A stretch of DNA of 64,000 nucleotides from Sordaria brevicollis (lineage: Eukaryota > Ascomycota > Sordariomycetes > Sordariales > Sordariaceae): contig JAUTDP010000003.1 in assembly GCA_033439795.1 (NCBI GenBank), positions 2,604,001 through 2,668,000 on the forward strand, in the 5' to 3' direction. Shown one piece after another: positions 23,717 through 35,135 of this stretch. Numbering within the stretch: the stretch's first letter is position 1; every line of letters starts with the position of its first letter. Position numbers and translations under genes: made by a program. Under the pieces are notes generated by a model. It was not told the DNA's origin. It saw only the letters and a program-made list of their open reading frames with translations, and ran no database searches.

Positions 23717-26700
23717 TAATTTAATTAAAAATATTCTATTAGAATATAGGGAAACTATACGAGAAAGGGAAATTACTATTCGAATAGGAGGAGATTTATA
23801 ATATTATAACAATTTAAAAACTAAGTAGGAATTTGAACGAGGATATTTATTATTTATAGGGTAATAAATATATTAGGGTAAATTATTTAAAAAAGAAGAG
23901 GGCGGTTATTTATATAAATAAAAAATAGAATTTTAAGGATTTAAATTTCCGCGTCGGAAAAAATTAGGCCTCTATAACGTTTAAAAATTTAAAGGAGCTA
24001 TTAATTATTTATTCGATTTATTCCTTTATTAAAATATATAAAATATTAAAATACAAATAGAGGTTTCCCTTCTTCGAATTCTTTAAAGAGAAACCCTTAG
24101 TAAGATATTAAATTATAATTATTAGGGATTTTAATTTTTATTATCCTAATTAGGATTTAAAAAATAGGATTAATTTAAGAGCCGAAAAATTCCTTATATA
24201 GGTACGACGGTAGCGTATATAATTTATTACCTTTAAAGGGGAACCGATTTATATAAATAACGTAATATAGGAAGAGAGAAATAAAATAATCGATTACGTA
24301 TAAATAATATTAAAAATCGAAACCGAATATTAGGGGGCGTAACGGTACGAATAAACCGGTTCGGATTATTATTTTTAAGAAATTTAAATTTATATTAAAA
24401 GAAAAATTAAGAAAATAGAAGTAAAGGAAAATTATAGTTAGAATTTAATAAATATAGAAAAAGTACGAAAAGCGGCGTTATAACGGATTTCGGTCCTAAT
24501 AAGGATCGATACGAAAGAGGAATTAAAATTTATATTTAATAAATTCGATAAAGAATTTATAAATATAATAGAGAAATTCGTCCCGTATTAAAAGAAAAAT
24601 CGAAGGAAAAGAACGAGGTAATAGACGTTAGAATATAAAATAACGATAAAAAATACAAAATAGAAATAATAAAAGTAATATAGGGAAAGGATATCTTCGA
24701 ATTAAGTAGAATTTATAAAAATATCGATAAAAAAAAGAAGGATTAATACGAAAATTTAATAAATAATATAGCGAAAAGGCGTTAAAAGGGCGTTAAAGAA
24801 TTTAAATAAATTTTAGACCTTCGAAAAATAAGCCCGTACTTAAAATTATTTATTAATAGACCCGTTTAAATTTTTAATTTTGAAATAATACGAAGGAGTA
24901 AAAGAAATCGAAGATTATAATAATAAAGCGAATATTTTCGCCGAGCGTTTCTTCCCGAAAATAAATATTCTTACGGATTATTTACCCGATTAGACCCTTC
25001 TTTTAAATATTAGCGATTTATTATTTATTAACGAATTAATTACTAAAAAGGATATTTAGGAGGTTTTATTTCGGATAATTCCGAATAAAATATTAAGCGT
25101 TAATTAATATTCGAATAAATTTTTAAAAATTTATAAAAAATTATTCCGAAAAATTATAACCGCTTTCGTAATTACGAATTTTCGTTTTAAATATTTTTTA
25201 TAGCGGTTTAAAAATGCGAAAATAATCGTTTTTAAAAAATTAAAAAAAACCGCCGTTTAATAAAAATTAGCCGGCGCGTAGAGGTTAATTTTATTATTAA
25301 ATAATATTAAAAAAATCTTCGAAGCGTTTGTCGCTAAAAGATTTACCTAAATTGTAAAAGAGTTTAATTTTTTATTAAAGGGCTAAATAAATAATTGGGT
25401 AAACCGTTCAATCGAATTTATTATTTATATTATTACGGATATTATATATACGGTTTAAAAATTCGGAACCGTTATATTGCTAATATTCCTTAATTTTAAA
25501 AGCGTATTTAATAAAATTAATTATAAATAGCTATTATATATTTTATAAGAAATATAATTCCTACGATAAATTTTCGAATAGGTAGCGAATTTCGTTAACG
25601 GATAAAGAGGTTCCCTTTTCTTTAATAACGAAATATCCGCTCCCTATATTATAAAAACCGGAATACCCTAGGGTTCCCCCTTTCTTTAATTTTTTTTATC
25701 CTTTTTATTATTTTATTATATTATAAATTAATTATAGTCAAAAATACGATTATAATCGGCTTCGCTAACGATATTAATATTATCGCTATAATAAAGACTA
25801 TTAAAGAGAATTATAGGATATTTTAAACGGTATAGGAAATTTATTCCGAATAAATAAAGGAAAGAAATATAGAGTTCGAAGCGAATAAAATAAAATTAAT
25901 ATATTTTATATAAACGAAGGTATTAAAAATAGAAATTCTTTAATTCGGGGATATTATATTTCGACCGACGGAATTAATAAAATTTTTAAACGTTTAATTA
26001 AATTATAAATTTAATTATCGAACCTACGTAGAGGCTATTAAAAAGAAAATGAAAATTTAAACGAATATATTAATTCGATTAATTATAAAGATTTAAGGTT
26101 ATTCCTTCGTTCGTACAAAGGAGATTTATATTAAATATATTCGAAGTACGATTATATATAAAATTTTAATTTTCTACTAGCCGATAAAAGTATATAATAA
26201 ACCCCGAGGGATAATAATTGGATTAATTAAATATTAAATTAAATATTTAAAAATCGTTATTAGGGCGTATAAAGTTACGCCGGTACGGAATTTTAAAACG
26301 GAAATCTTTTACCCGCTATTTAACTTCTATTTTAATAAATGGGTAAAGGCTTTCGAAAAGAAATTCGCCTATACGAATTAAATTAAATTCGTCCGAAGAA
26401 TAATAATTTAAATAATTAATTATATTTAAATAAAATAAATAAAAGGTCGATTATTTATTAATAAACTAGAAAACAATACCGCTAAAATTAAATAGGCGGA
26501 GGAATAAATATTAATAAAGAATTTTATAATAATTATAATAAGACCGCCCCTAATAATAGGCGTACCCGTTTAATTATTATAACCGTCGGAACCTTTAACT
26601 TTTAATTAAGAAATATAATTAAAAGACGCTATAAGAAGAGAATAGGTATTATATTATAATTATTAATTAATAGTAATAATAATTAAATTAAATCGGTAAT

Positions 26701-27179
26701 ATAAATTTATAATTATTAACTTCGATTTAAAATTTAACGATATTATAATAAAATGGTATATAATCGGTTAAAAAAAGAAAAAGCGGAAAAAAACCTAACC
26801 TTCGGAAGATAATAAAAATTATTATTTATTAACGAAAACGAAGAACTCCCTCTTCGTTTAAATAAGAACGGAGGTAATCGGCCTTAAGGCTTTCCTTTTT
26901 TAAAGGAGAGTCCCTAATATTAATACCCTTATTTATTCGTACGGATTAGGACGAGAAACGTTCTATTATATTACGTTCGAATATTTTCGGATAGTAAATA
27001 CGTAATTCGTAATAATTAATTGGCTATAGACGTAAAAATAATTCCAAATTCACTTAAACGATAGAATTAAAGCCGAAAGAATCCTATTATAAGTATTTCG
27101 GTTAAAATAATTAAATAAGTACCGTTTAATAATTGAATTAAAAGAGGAGTAGCGAAACGAATTCGCTTATTATTTTTAA
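23716..27179 (+). pseudogene. LB ORF2: endonuclease / reverse transcriptase (broken)
   Basis: Starts at ATA sharing its A with the ORF1 stop. Contains VIYINKK, the endonuclease GDFN region degraded to RDFNFYYPN near 24122-24150, and a catalytic box GFANDINIIAI near 25755-25785 where the first Asp is Asn. The C-terminus RLNKYRLIIELKEE ends in TAA at 27177-27179. Length 3,464 nt implies a net loss of one base. Confidence 0.87.
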
Positions 27180-27232
27180 TTTTCTTTTCTTCCTTTTCTT
27201 TTACTTTTATTTATTAATGCGTTAGAACGAAG

Positions 27233-27640
27233 ATGGGGGAGGATTTCCATTTAGTTGAGAATTTATCGGGCCGTAAAGGCGACGACTTATTTAATTATTA
27301 CTTCTTCTTACGATTAACTAAAGCCTTTAGCATTTTATTGAAAGCGGAAGGCGGTAGTAAATAAGGGGACGGGACGGCGGATTAGGAAGGCGGAGCGGTT
27401 TGATATTCTTACGTAACGGTAAATAGAAGGGATGAGACGGATATTAATCGCGTTAATAGTAGATATATATTACAATCGTAAAACGCCGAAGAAGCGGCGC
27501 GGATAAGTCCGCGCCGGGAATTATAGCCGGGGTTTTTATCCGGGGCGTTTAACGCTTACGGTTTTATCCTACGGAGAATCGGAGATAGACCCCATACTAT
27601 ATTAGCGCTATAGATTTAACTAGGGAATAAGAATCTTACT
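27233..27640 (+). pseudogene. LB ORF3 remnant, internal deletion
   Basis: ATG at 27233-27235 starts MGEDFHLVENLSGRKGDDLF and continues NYYFFLRLTKAFSILL, the cleanest N-terminus of the ORF3 candidate. After about 36 codons it jumps to the 3' region (AAAGCGGAAGGCGG). If ORF3 is a real gene, this is its best preserved start and it is clearly destroyed in this copy. Confidence 0.45.
27496..27515 (+). other. LINE 3'-end hairpin (LB)
   Basis: GGCGCGGATAAGTCCGCGCC, perfect 8-bp stem with a TAAG loop. Confidence 0.6.
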
Positions 27641-27651
27641 TGCGATTATTA

Positions 27652-27675
27652 CCCCCCCCCCCCCCCCCCCCCCCC
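27652..27675 (+). repeat. C homopolymer (24 C) in LA ORF1
   Basis: Longest of the C tracts. It begins inside the right TSD of LB, so the LB insertion point was in or next to the tract. Confidence 0.85.
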
Positions 27676-28066
27676 GAAGATATTCCCCGTTAATTATAAC
27701 CGTACCTTTTTTATTTGAAATATTATAATTAATATTTAATATTTAAAGCGGACGAACAAAGAAATTAAAATTTAAATCGAAAAGATATTTCGCGATTTAA
27801 GGATTAATACCTTTAATATTATACGAATTGCTATAAAATTATTTACAACCGGAAATTATAAAAATATATTTAATAACGTTATACGCGAATAATATTAATA
27901 ATATTAAATTTAAATTAAGAAAATTTTTAGCGAAAAAACGTTCGTATTTTTAAATATTATTACGTTAATTATTAAAAAATTCCTTTAAATAAATATCGCT
28001 AAATTCATAAAAATAGAGGATATTATTTATAAAGTATAATAAGCGAATTCAACCGCTTTTATTATT

Positions 28067-28080
28067 AAAATATATCCGTA
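28067..28080 (+). repeat. Left TSD of LC
   Basis: AAAATATATCCGTA, identical to 34365-34378. The duplicated LA sequence was already in its mutated, TA-rich form when LC inserted, or both copies mutated alike. Confidence 0.88.
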
Positions 28081-28205
28081 AATAAAATTCTTATTCCCTA
28101 ATTAAATCTATAGCGCTAATATAGTATGGGGTCTATTTCCGATTCCCCGTAGGATAAAACCGTAGGTATTAAACGCCCCGGATAAAAACCCCGGCTATAT
28201 TTTTC

Positions 28206-28225
28206 GGCGCGGACTTATCCGCGCC
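28206..28225 (-). other. LINE 3'-end hairpin (LC)
   Basis: GGCGCGGACTTATCCGCGCC on the plus strand; perfect 8-bp stem, loop TAAG in element sense. Confidence 0.6.
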
Positions 28226-28349
28226 GCTTTTTCGGCGTTTTATAATCGCAATATATACCTACCGCCAATACGATTAATATTTATTTTATCCTTTCCATTT
28301 ACCGTTACGCTAAAATATTAAATTATTTTACTTTCTTAATCCGCCGTCC

Positions 28350-29757
28350 CATCCCTTATTTATTACTACTTTCCGCCTTCTATTCCCCTATTTATTTACC
28401 CTTTTAATTATTATTAAATTTCTTAACTATTAAACCTTCTTTTATTTTTTTTATCCTCTTTTTCCCTTTATTACGGTTATATTTCTATTATAGTTTATAT
28501 TAACGTAAAGATTTCCTTCCCTTAAATATAAAAACCCCTTATCCTCCGGGTCTTTTTAGGTTTTTCTTTCCTTTAATAATAATAATCGATTTAAAATAAC
28601 TACTCCCCGTTAAAAATGCGTTAAAGCGTTTTATAAAATAATAAAAACCTCTAATAAGGATAAAAACGAAAATTCGTCTCCCTTTCGCCCTTTTTCGCTA
28701 ACTCTTATATTTAATACGGTTAATACCGGTATTAAAATTAATTTCGAACGTATTATTAAACGTTTTATTAATAATAAATTTTTTTATATATTAGAAAAAG
28801 GGTAAATCTTCCCTTTATTATATTCTATCCTTATATTAACCTTTCCGAAATTATATCCGTATTCCCCCGTATCTTATTTATACTTTCTAATTAATTAAGG
28901 CCCTTCTTACCTTCCTAATTATTTTAAATTATAATATTTATATAAAAGCCGTTATTAAATCGATTTATTATATTTTTAATTACCCGAATAAATTATTATT
29001 TTCTATATTATTAACGTCTCTTATTCTAATTCGTCCTTAAATAAATTTAATTAAATTATTTAATATATTTTAACGGTTTCGCATTATATAATTAATATAC
29101 TTCGCGGCTTCTACGATCTTTGTAATATTTTCTAAGAAAAAATCGTTAATAAAAATTTAATTAATAGCGAATTCCGCGACTATTTTATCCGCCTTTATAT
29201 CGTTATTAAGGAGTTTATTAGCGTAATTCACCTTCGCTTTATTAGCGACGGCTTTATTAATACCCTTAAATAATTTATTTACTATAGAAAGTAATCGGTT
29301 AATAATTACTTTTAGAAAAGCTATTACGAATTCTTCCTTTCTAATAAGGATAATTTAATCGGCGGTCGTATTCTTTTAAATAATATTCCCTATAATAATA
29401 GTAATAATTTACCTTATAATAGTAATAATAATTTACTTCGTAGTAGTAATAGTAGAATTCCCCCGAATAATAGTAGTATTTATATACCTTCCCGTAATAA
29501 TTCCTTAATAAAAATTAATTCGCCGGCTATTCGTCCTACCGGTCCTATTCCTATTAATAATAATTAATTCGCTTAATATTAATTCGTAATTAATATTATA
29601 TATTAATATATTCGTTAATTTAATAAATAAAACCGTTTATTCGCCGATAATAATAAAATATTAAAGGCTTTAATTAATTATAAGAAGAAATAATAATTAA
29701 ATAAATCGTTACTTTCGTAGCCCGATAAATTTTTAATTAAATAGAAATCCTCCTTCG
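28350..29757 (-). pseudogene. LC ORF3 candidate, unknown function
   Basis: Reverse copy of the region described for L1, complete apart from RIP stops. The start position is ACG here. On the opposite (plus) strand a rival open frame also exists in this stretch, so the coding strand is not proved. Confidence 0.35.
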
Positions 29758-29811
29758 TCCTTATTTTAACGTATTAGTAAATAAAAATAAAAGAAAAGGA
29801 AAGAAAAAAAA

Positions 29812-32800
29812 TTAAAAATAGCGAGCGAATTCGTTTCGCTATTCCTCTTTTAATTTAATTATTAAATAATATTTATTTAATTGTCCTAATCGAAATATTT
29901 ATAATAAGATTCTTTTGGCCTTAATTCTATCGTTTAAATAAATTTAGAATTGTTCTTACGTTTATAACTAATTAGTTATTACGAATTACGTATCTATTAT
30001 CTGGAAATATTCGAATATAATATAATAAAATATTTCTTATTTTAATCTGTACGAGTAAATAAGAGTATCGATATCGGGGATTCTCTTTTAGAAAAGGAAA
30101 GCCCTAAGGCCGATTACCTCTATTTTCGCTTAAACGAAGAAGGAATTTTTCGCTTTTATTAATAAATAATAATCTTTATTATCCTCTAAAGGTTAAATTC
30201 TTTTCTATTTCTTTTTTTTTTAACCGATTATATACCGTTTTATCGTAGTATTATTAAATTTCGGGTCGAGGTTAATAATTATAAATTTATACCGCCGATT
30301 TAATTTAATTACCGTTATTATTAATTAATAATTATAGCGTAATATTTATTTTCTTTTCGTAATATCTTTTAATTATACCTTTCGATCGAAGGTTAAAAAT
30401 TCCGGTAATTATAATGGTTAAACGGGTATATTTATTACCGGGGGTAATTTTATTATAATCGCTATAAAGTTTTCTATTGGTATTTATTCCTCCGTTTATT
30501 TAATTTTAATAATACTATTTTCCGGTTTATTAATAAGTAATCGATTTTTTATTCGTTTTATTTAAATATAATTAATTATTTAAATTACTATTCTTCGAAC
30601 GAATTTAGCCTAATCCGTACGGGCGAATTTCTTTTCGAAAGCCTTTACTTATTTATTAAAGTAGAGGTCGAATAGCGGGTAAAAAATTTCCGTTTTAAAA
30701 TTCCGTATTAGCGTAATTTTATACGCTTTAGTAACGACTTTTAAATATTTAATTTAATATTTAATTAATTTAATTATTATCCCTCGGGGTTTATTATATA
30801 TTTTTATTAATTAATAGAAAATTAAAGCTTTATATATAATCGCGCTTCGAATATATTTAATATAAATTTCCTTCGTGCGAACGAAGGAATAATTCTAAAT
30901 TTTTACGGCTAATTAGATTAGTATATTCGTTTAAATTTTCATTTTTTTCTTAATAACTTCCGTATAAATTCGATAATTAAATTTATAATTTAATTAAACG
31001 CTTAAGAATCTTATTAATTCCGTCGGTTGAAATATAATGTCCCCGAATTAGAGAATTTCTATTCTTAATACCCTCGTCCGTATAAAATATATTAATTCCG
31101 TTTTATTCGCTTCGAATTTTATATTTCTTTCCCCTATTTATTTAGAATAAATTTCCTATACCGTTTAAAGTATCCTATAATTTTCTTCGGTAATTTTCGC
31201 TATAGCGATAATATTAATATTATTAACGAAATCGATTATAATCGTATTTTTAACCGTAATTAATTTATAATATAATAAGGTAATAAAGAGGATAAAAAAA
31301 ATTAGAGAGAAGGGGGAGCTTTAAAATATTCTAATTTTTATAACGTAGGGAGCGGATATTTCGTCGTTAAAGAAGAAGGAATTTCTTCGTTTATTAATAA
31401 AATTTATTATTTATTCGAAAATTTATTATAAAAATTATATTTCCTATAAGGTATATAATAATTACCTATAATTAATTTTATTAAATACGTTTTTAAAATT
31501 AAAGAGTATTAGCGACGTAACGGCTCCGAATTTCTAGGCCGTATATATAATATCTGTAATAATACGGATAATAAATTCGGTCGAACGGTTTATTTAATTA
31601 CCTATTTAACCTTTTAATAAAAGGTTAAATTCTTTTACGGCTTAAGTAAATTTTTTAATAATAAACGCTTCGAAGATTTTCCTAACGTTATTTAATAATA
31701 AAATTAACCTCTATACGCCGGTTAACTTTTATTATACGGCGGTTTTTCCTAATTTTTTAAGAACGATTATTTTCGTATTTTTAAACCGTTATAGGAAGTA
31801 CTTAAAATAAAAGCTCGTAACCGCGAAAGCGGCTATAATTTTTCGGAATAATTCTTTATAAATTTTTAAAAATTTATTCGAATATTAATCGACGTTTAAT
31901 ATTTTATTCGGAATTATTCGAAATAAAACCTCTTAAATATCTTCCTCAGTAATTAATTTATTAATAAATAATAAATCGCCGGTATTTAGGAGAAGGGTTT
32001 AATCGGGTAAATAATCCGTAAAGACGTTTATTTTCGGGAAAAAACGTTCGGTAAAAATATTCGCTTTATTATTATAATTTTCAATTTCTTCTACTCTTTT
32101 ATATTATTTAAAAATTAGGAATTTAGGCGGGTCTATTAATAAATAGCTTCAAGTACGGGTTTACCTTTCGAGGGTTTAAAATTTACTTAAATTCTTCGAC
32201 GCCCTTTTAACGCCTTTTTATTATATTATTTACTAAATTTTCGTATTAATCCTTCTTTCTTTTATTAATATTTCTACGAATTTTATTTAATTCGAAAATA
32301 TCCTTTCCTTATACTATTTCTATTATTTCCGCTTTATATCTTTTATCGCTATTTTATATTTTAACGTCTATTATTTTACTCTTTTCCTTCGATTTTTTTT
32401 CTAATATAAGACGAATTCCTCTATTATATTTATAAATTCTCTATTGAATTTATCGAATATAAATTCTAATTCCTCTTTCGTATCGATTTTCGCTAGGACC
32501 AAAATCTATTATAATACCGTTTTTCGTACTTTTTTTATATTTATTAAATTCTAATTATAATTTTCTTCTATTTCTACTTTTCTAATTTTTTTTCCGGTAT
32601 AAATTTAAATTTTTTAAAAATAATAGTCCGAACCGGTTTATTCGCACTGTTATACCCCTTAATATTCGGTTTCAATTTTTAATATTATTTATACGTAATC
32701 GATTATCCTATTTTTCTCTTCCTATATTATATTATTTATATAGGTCGATTCCCCTTTAAAGGTAATAAATTATATACGCTACCGTCGTATTTATATAAAG

Positions 32801-33276
32801 AGTTTTTTAATTCCCGGGTTAATTTTATTTTCTAAATCCTAATTAGGATAATAAAAATTAAAATCCCCGATAATTATAATTTAATATTTTACCGAAGGTT
32901 TCTCTTCGAAAAATTCGAAGAGGGGAAACCCCTATTCGTATTCTAATATTCTATATATTTTAATAGGAGAATAAATCGAATAAATAATTAGTAATTCTTT
33001 TAAATTTTTAAACGTTATAAAGGCCTAATCTCTTCCGATGTAAAAATCTAAATCTTTAAAATTTTATTTCTTATTTATATAAATAACCGCCTTCCCCTTT
33101 TTTAAATAATTTACCCTAATATACTTACCGCCCCGTAAACGATAAATATTTTCGTTTAAATTCTTACCTAATTTTTAAATCGCTATAATATTATAAATTT
33201 CCTCTTATTCGAATAATAACTTCCCTTTTTTATACAATTTCCTTATATTCTAATAAAGTATTTTTAATTAGATTAT
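29812..33276 (-). pseudogene. LC ORF2: endonuclease / reverse transcriptase (RIP stops only)
   Basis: From ATA at 33276-33274 to TAA at 29814-29812 the length is 3,465 nt, the same 1,155 codons as in L2 and LD. The catalytic box in reverse near 31230-31205 reads DFVNNINIIAIAKITEEN, with both Asp now Asn; the surrounding residues match the other copies. GDFNFYYPN lies in reverse near 32870-32840. The damage is almost entirely point mutation. Confidence 0.9.
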
Positions 33277-34364
33277 TAATTATTTTATAAAGGAATATCT
33301 TTTAACCCTATAAATAGAATAAAAATAGGAATTTTTTCTTTTTAAATAACCGGTCTAGCGGTAGCGATTGAATTAATACCGTTCCGAATACCTAAGCCTT
33401 AAAAGTTCGTAAATACATTTATCGGGCCTTTAACCGTTAATTTCGGTTTAATAAAAGGTTTATTAATTTATTTACGGGTATAACTTCTATTTTTACTTTT
33501 AAATTCCCTTTTACGAATAATAATAATACGGGCGGTAAAGGGGGCGTTAAAGAAATCGATATCCCCGTTGTCCTTTACCGCTATTAATTCTAATATAATA
33601 TTTTTTTTAAAATCCTTTTAATATATAAATAAACGTAACTTCTCGGTATATTTTATAATAATTTTTGCAATAGCTTTTTTAAAAATAAAATATACCTTCT
33701 TTTTAAAGGCGTAATACCTATACTTTCTATATAGAATATAGAAAATTAGCGATTTATCCTTATTAAACGGGTAATTCGCTTTTTTAAAGTAATCCTTACT
33801 ATATTTATCCTTACTATAACGTTTATAAACGTTAATATTATAATAAAATTTCCTTAAATATTTTACGCCCTAATAAATAAAATATTATTAAATATTAACC
33901 GAAGAGGTAAACGGTTCGCAAATATATACGCCGCCCTCCTAAAGGAGGAATCCTTTACGGAGAGTTTCGGCTGCCTTTGTAGTCGTAACCTCTATTATAA
34001 AGAGTCCTTTATCCTCGCCAATTCTCTTTTTCTACGGGCGTACTCTAATAATAAAAGCGGTCGGGTTCGCCTATTATATTTTATGGGTGATATCCTCTAT
34101 TTTTATATATTCGGCGATATTCGCCTAAGGGAACCCCTTAGCGACTAACGCAATGGTATTTAGAGATACGAACGCTTTTTCGCTAAAGACCTTCTTGGCC
34201 TAAGCTTAGTATTACTAATACCATTCGCGTATAGCGTTATCGAATACAATTCTATAATCTCTAGTCGTAAGTAGTCTCGTAGCGGCTCGTACGATATTGG
34301 GGGTGCCGGTCCTTAGGTCGCGAAGTATCTTCTCGATCTGGGTCTTAGTTTCTTCGTTCGTCCG
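33276..34364 (-). pseudogene. LC ORF1, 5'-truncated
   Basis: Frame from the truncated end at 34364 to TAA at 33278-33276. The first 430 nt (34364-33930) keep many CpA and TpG and read clearly: a basic segment with YLRLEIIELYSITLYANGI, FRPRRSLAKKRSY and RRKRELARI. They give the least mutated view of the middle of ORF1. It is cut off from its start codon by 5' truncation. Confidence 0.75.
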
Positions 34365-34378
34365 AAAATATATCCGTA
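34365..34378 (+). repeat. Right TSD of LC
   Basis: AAAATATATCCGTA, identical to 28067-28080; LA resumes here. Confidence 0.88.
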
Positions 34379-35135
34379 GAAAAAGAGAATTGGCGAAAAT
34401 AGGAAATTCTTTATAATAGAAATTATAATTATAAAAGTAATTAAAATTCTTTATAAAGGATTCCTCTTTTAAAAAGGCGGTACGTATATTTACGAACGGT
34501 TTATTTCTTCGGTTAATATTTAATAATATTTTATTTATTAGGGCATAAAATATTTAAGGAAGTTCTATTATAATATTAACGTTTATAAATACTATAATAA
34601 GGATAAATATAATAAAGATTATTTTAAAGAAGCGAATTACCCGTTTAATAAAAATAAATCGTTAATCTTCTACGTTCTATATAAAAAGTATAGGTATTAT
34701 ACCTTCGAAAAAAAAGGTATATTTTATTTTTAAAAAAGTTATTACGAAAGTTATTATAAAATATATTAAGAGGTTACGTTTTTTTATATATTAGAAGGAT
34801 TTTAAAAAAAATATTATATTAAAACCGGTAGCGGTAAAGGACGATAGGGATATTAATTTCCCTAATACCCCCTTTACCGCTTATATTATTATTATTTATA
34901 AAAAGGAATTTAAAAGTAGAAATAGAGGTTATATTTATAAACAGATTAACGGACTTTTTATTAAATTAAAATTAATAGCTAAAAGCCCGATAAATATATT
35001 TATAAGTTTTTAAAATTCGGGTACTCGGAATAGCGCTAATTTAATCGCCGCCGTTAAATTAGTTATTTAGAAGGAAAAAATTCCTATTCCTATTCCGCCT
35101 ACGGGGTTAAAAGATATTTCCTTATAGAATAATTA

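Larger units (their letters stand above)
21960..27640 (+). mobile_element. LINE copy LB, inserted in LA, with ORF3 region deleted
   Basis: Begins about 20 nt inside the family 5' end (AAAACGCCGATTTCTGG) and ends GGGAATAAGAATCTTAC. ORF1 and ORF2 are present, but about 1.27 kb corresponding to 4446-5717 of L1 is missing at a junction near 27340. It keeps the only ORF1 ATG in the family seen here. Around the deletion junction (27230-27430) the sequence is little mutated. Confidence 0.9.
28081..34364 (-). mobile_element. LINE copy LC, 5'-truncated, inserted in LA in reverse
   Basis: Read on the minus strand it begins inside ORF1 (CGGACGAACGAAGAAACTAA at 34364) and ends in the usual 3' terminus with a short TTATT tail at 28081. 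About 670 nt of the 5' end are missing, as expected from incomplete target-primed reverse transcription. The 430 nt nearest its truncated end are much less mutated than the rest. Confidence 0.9.
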
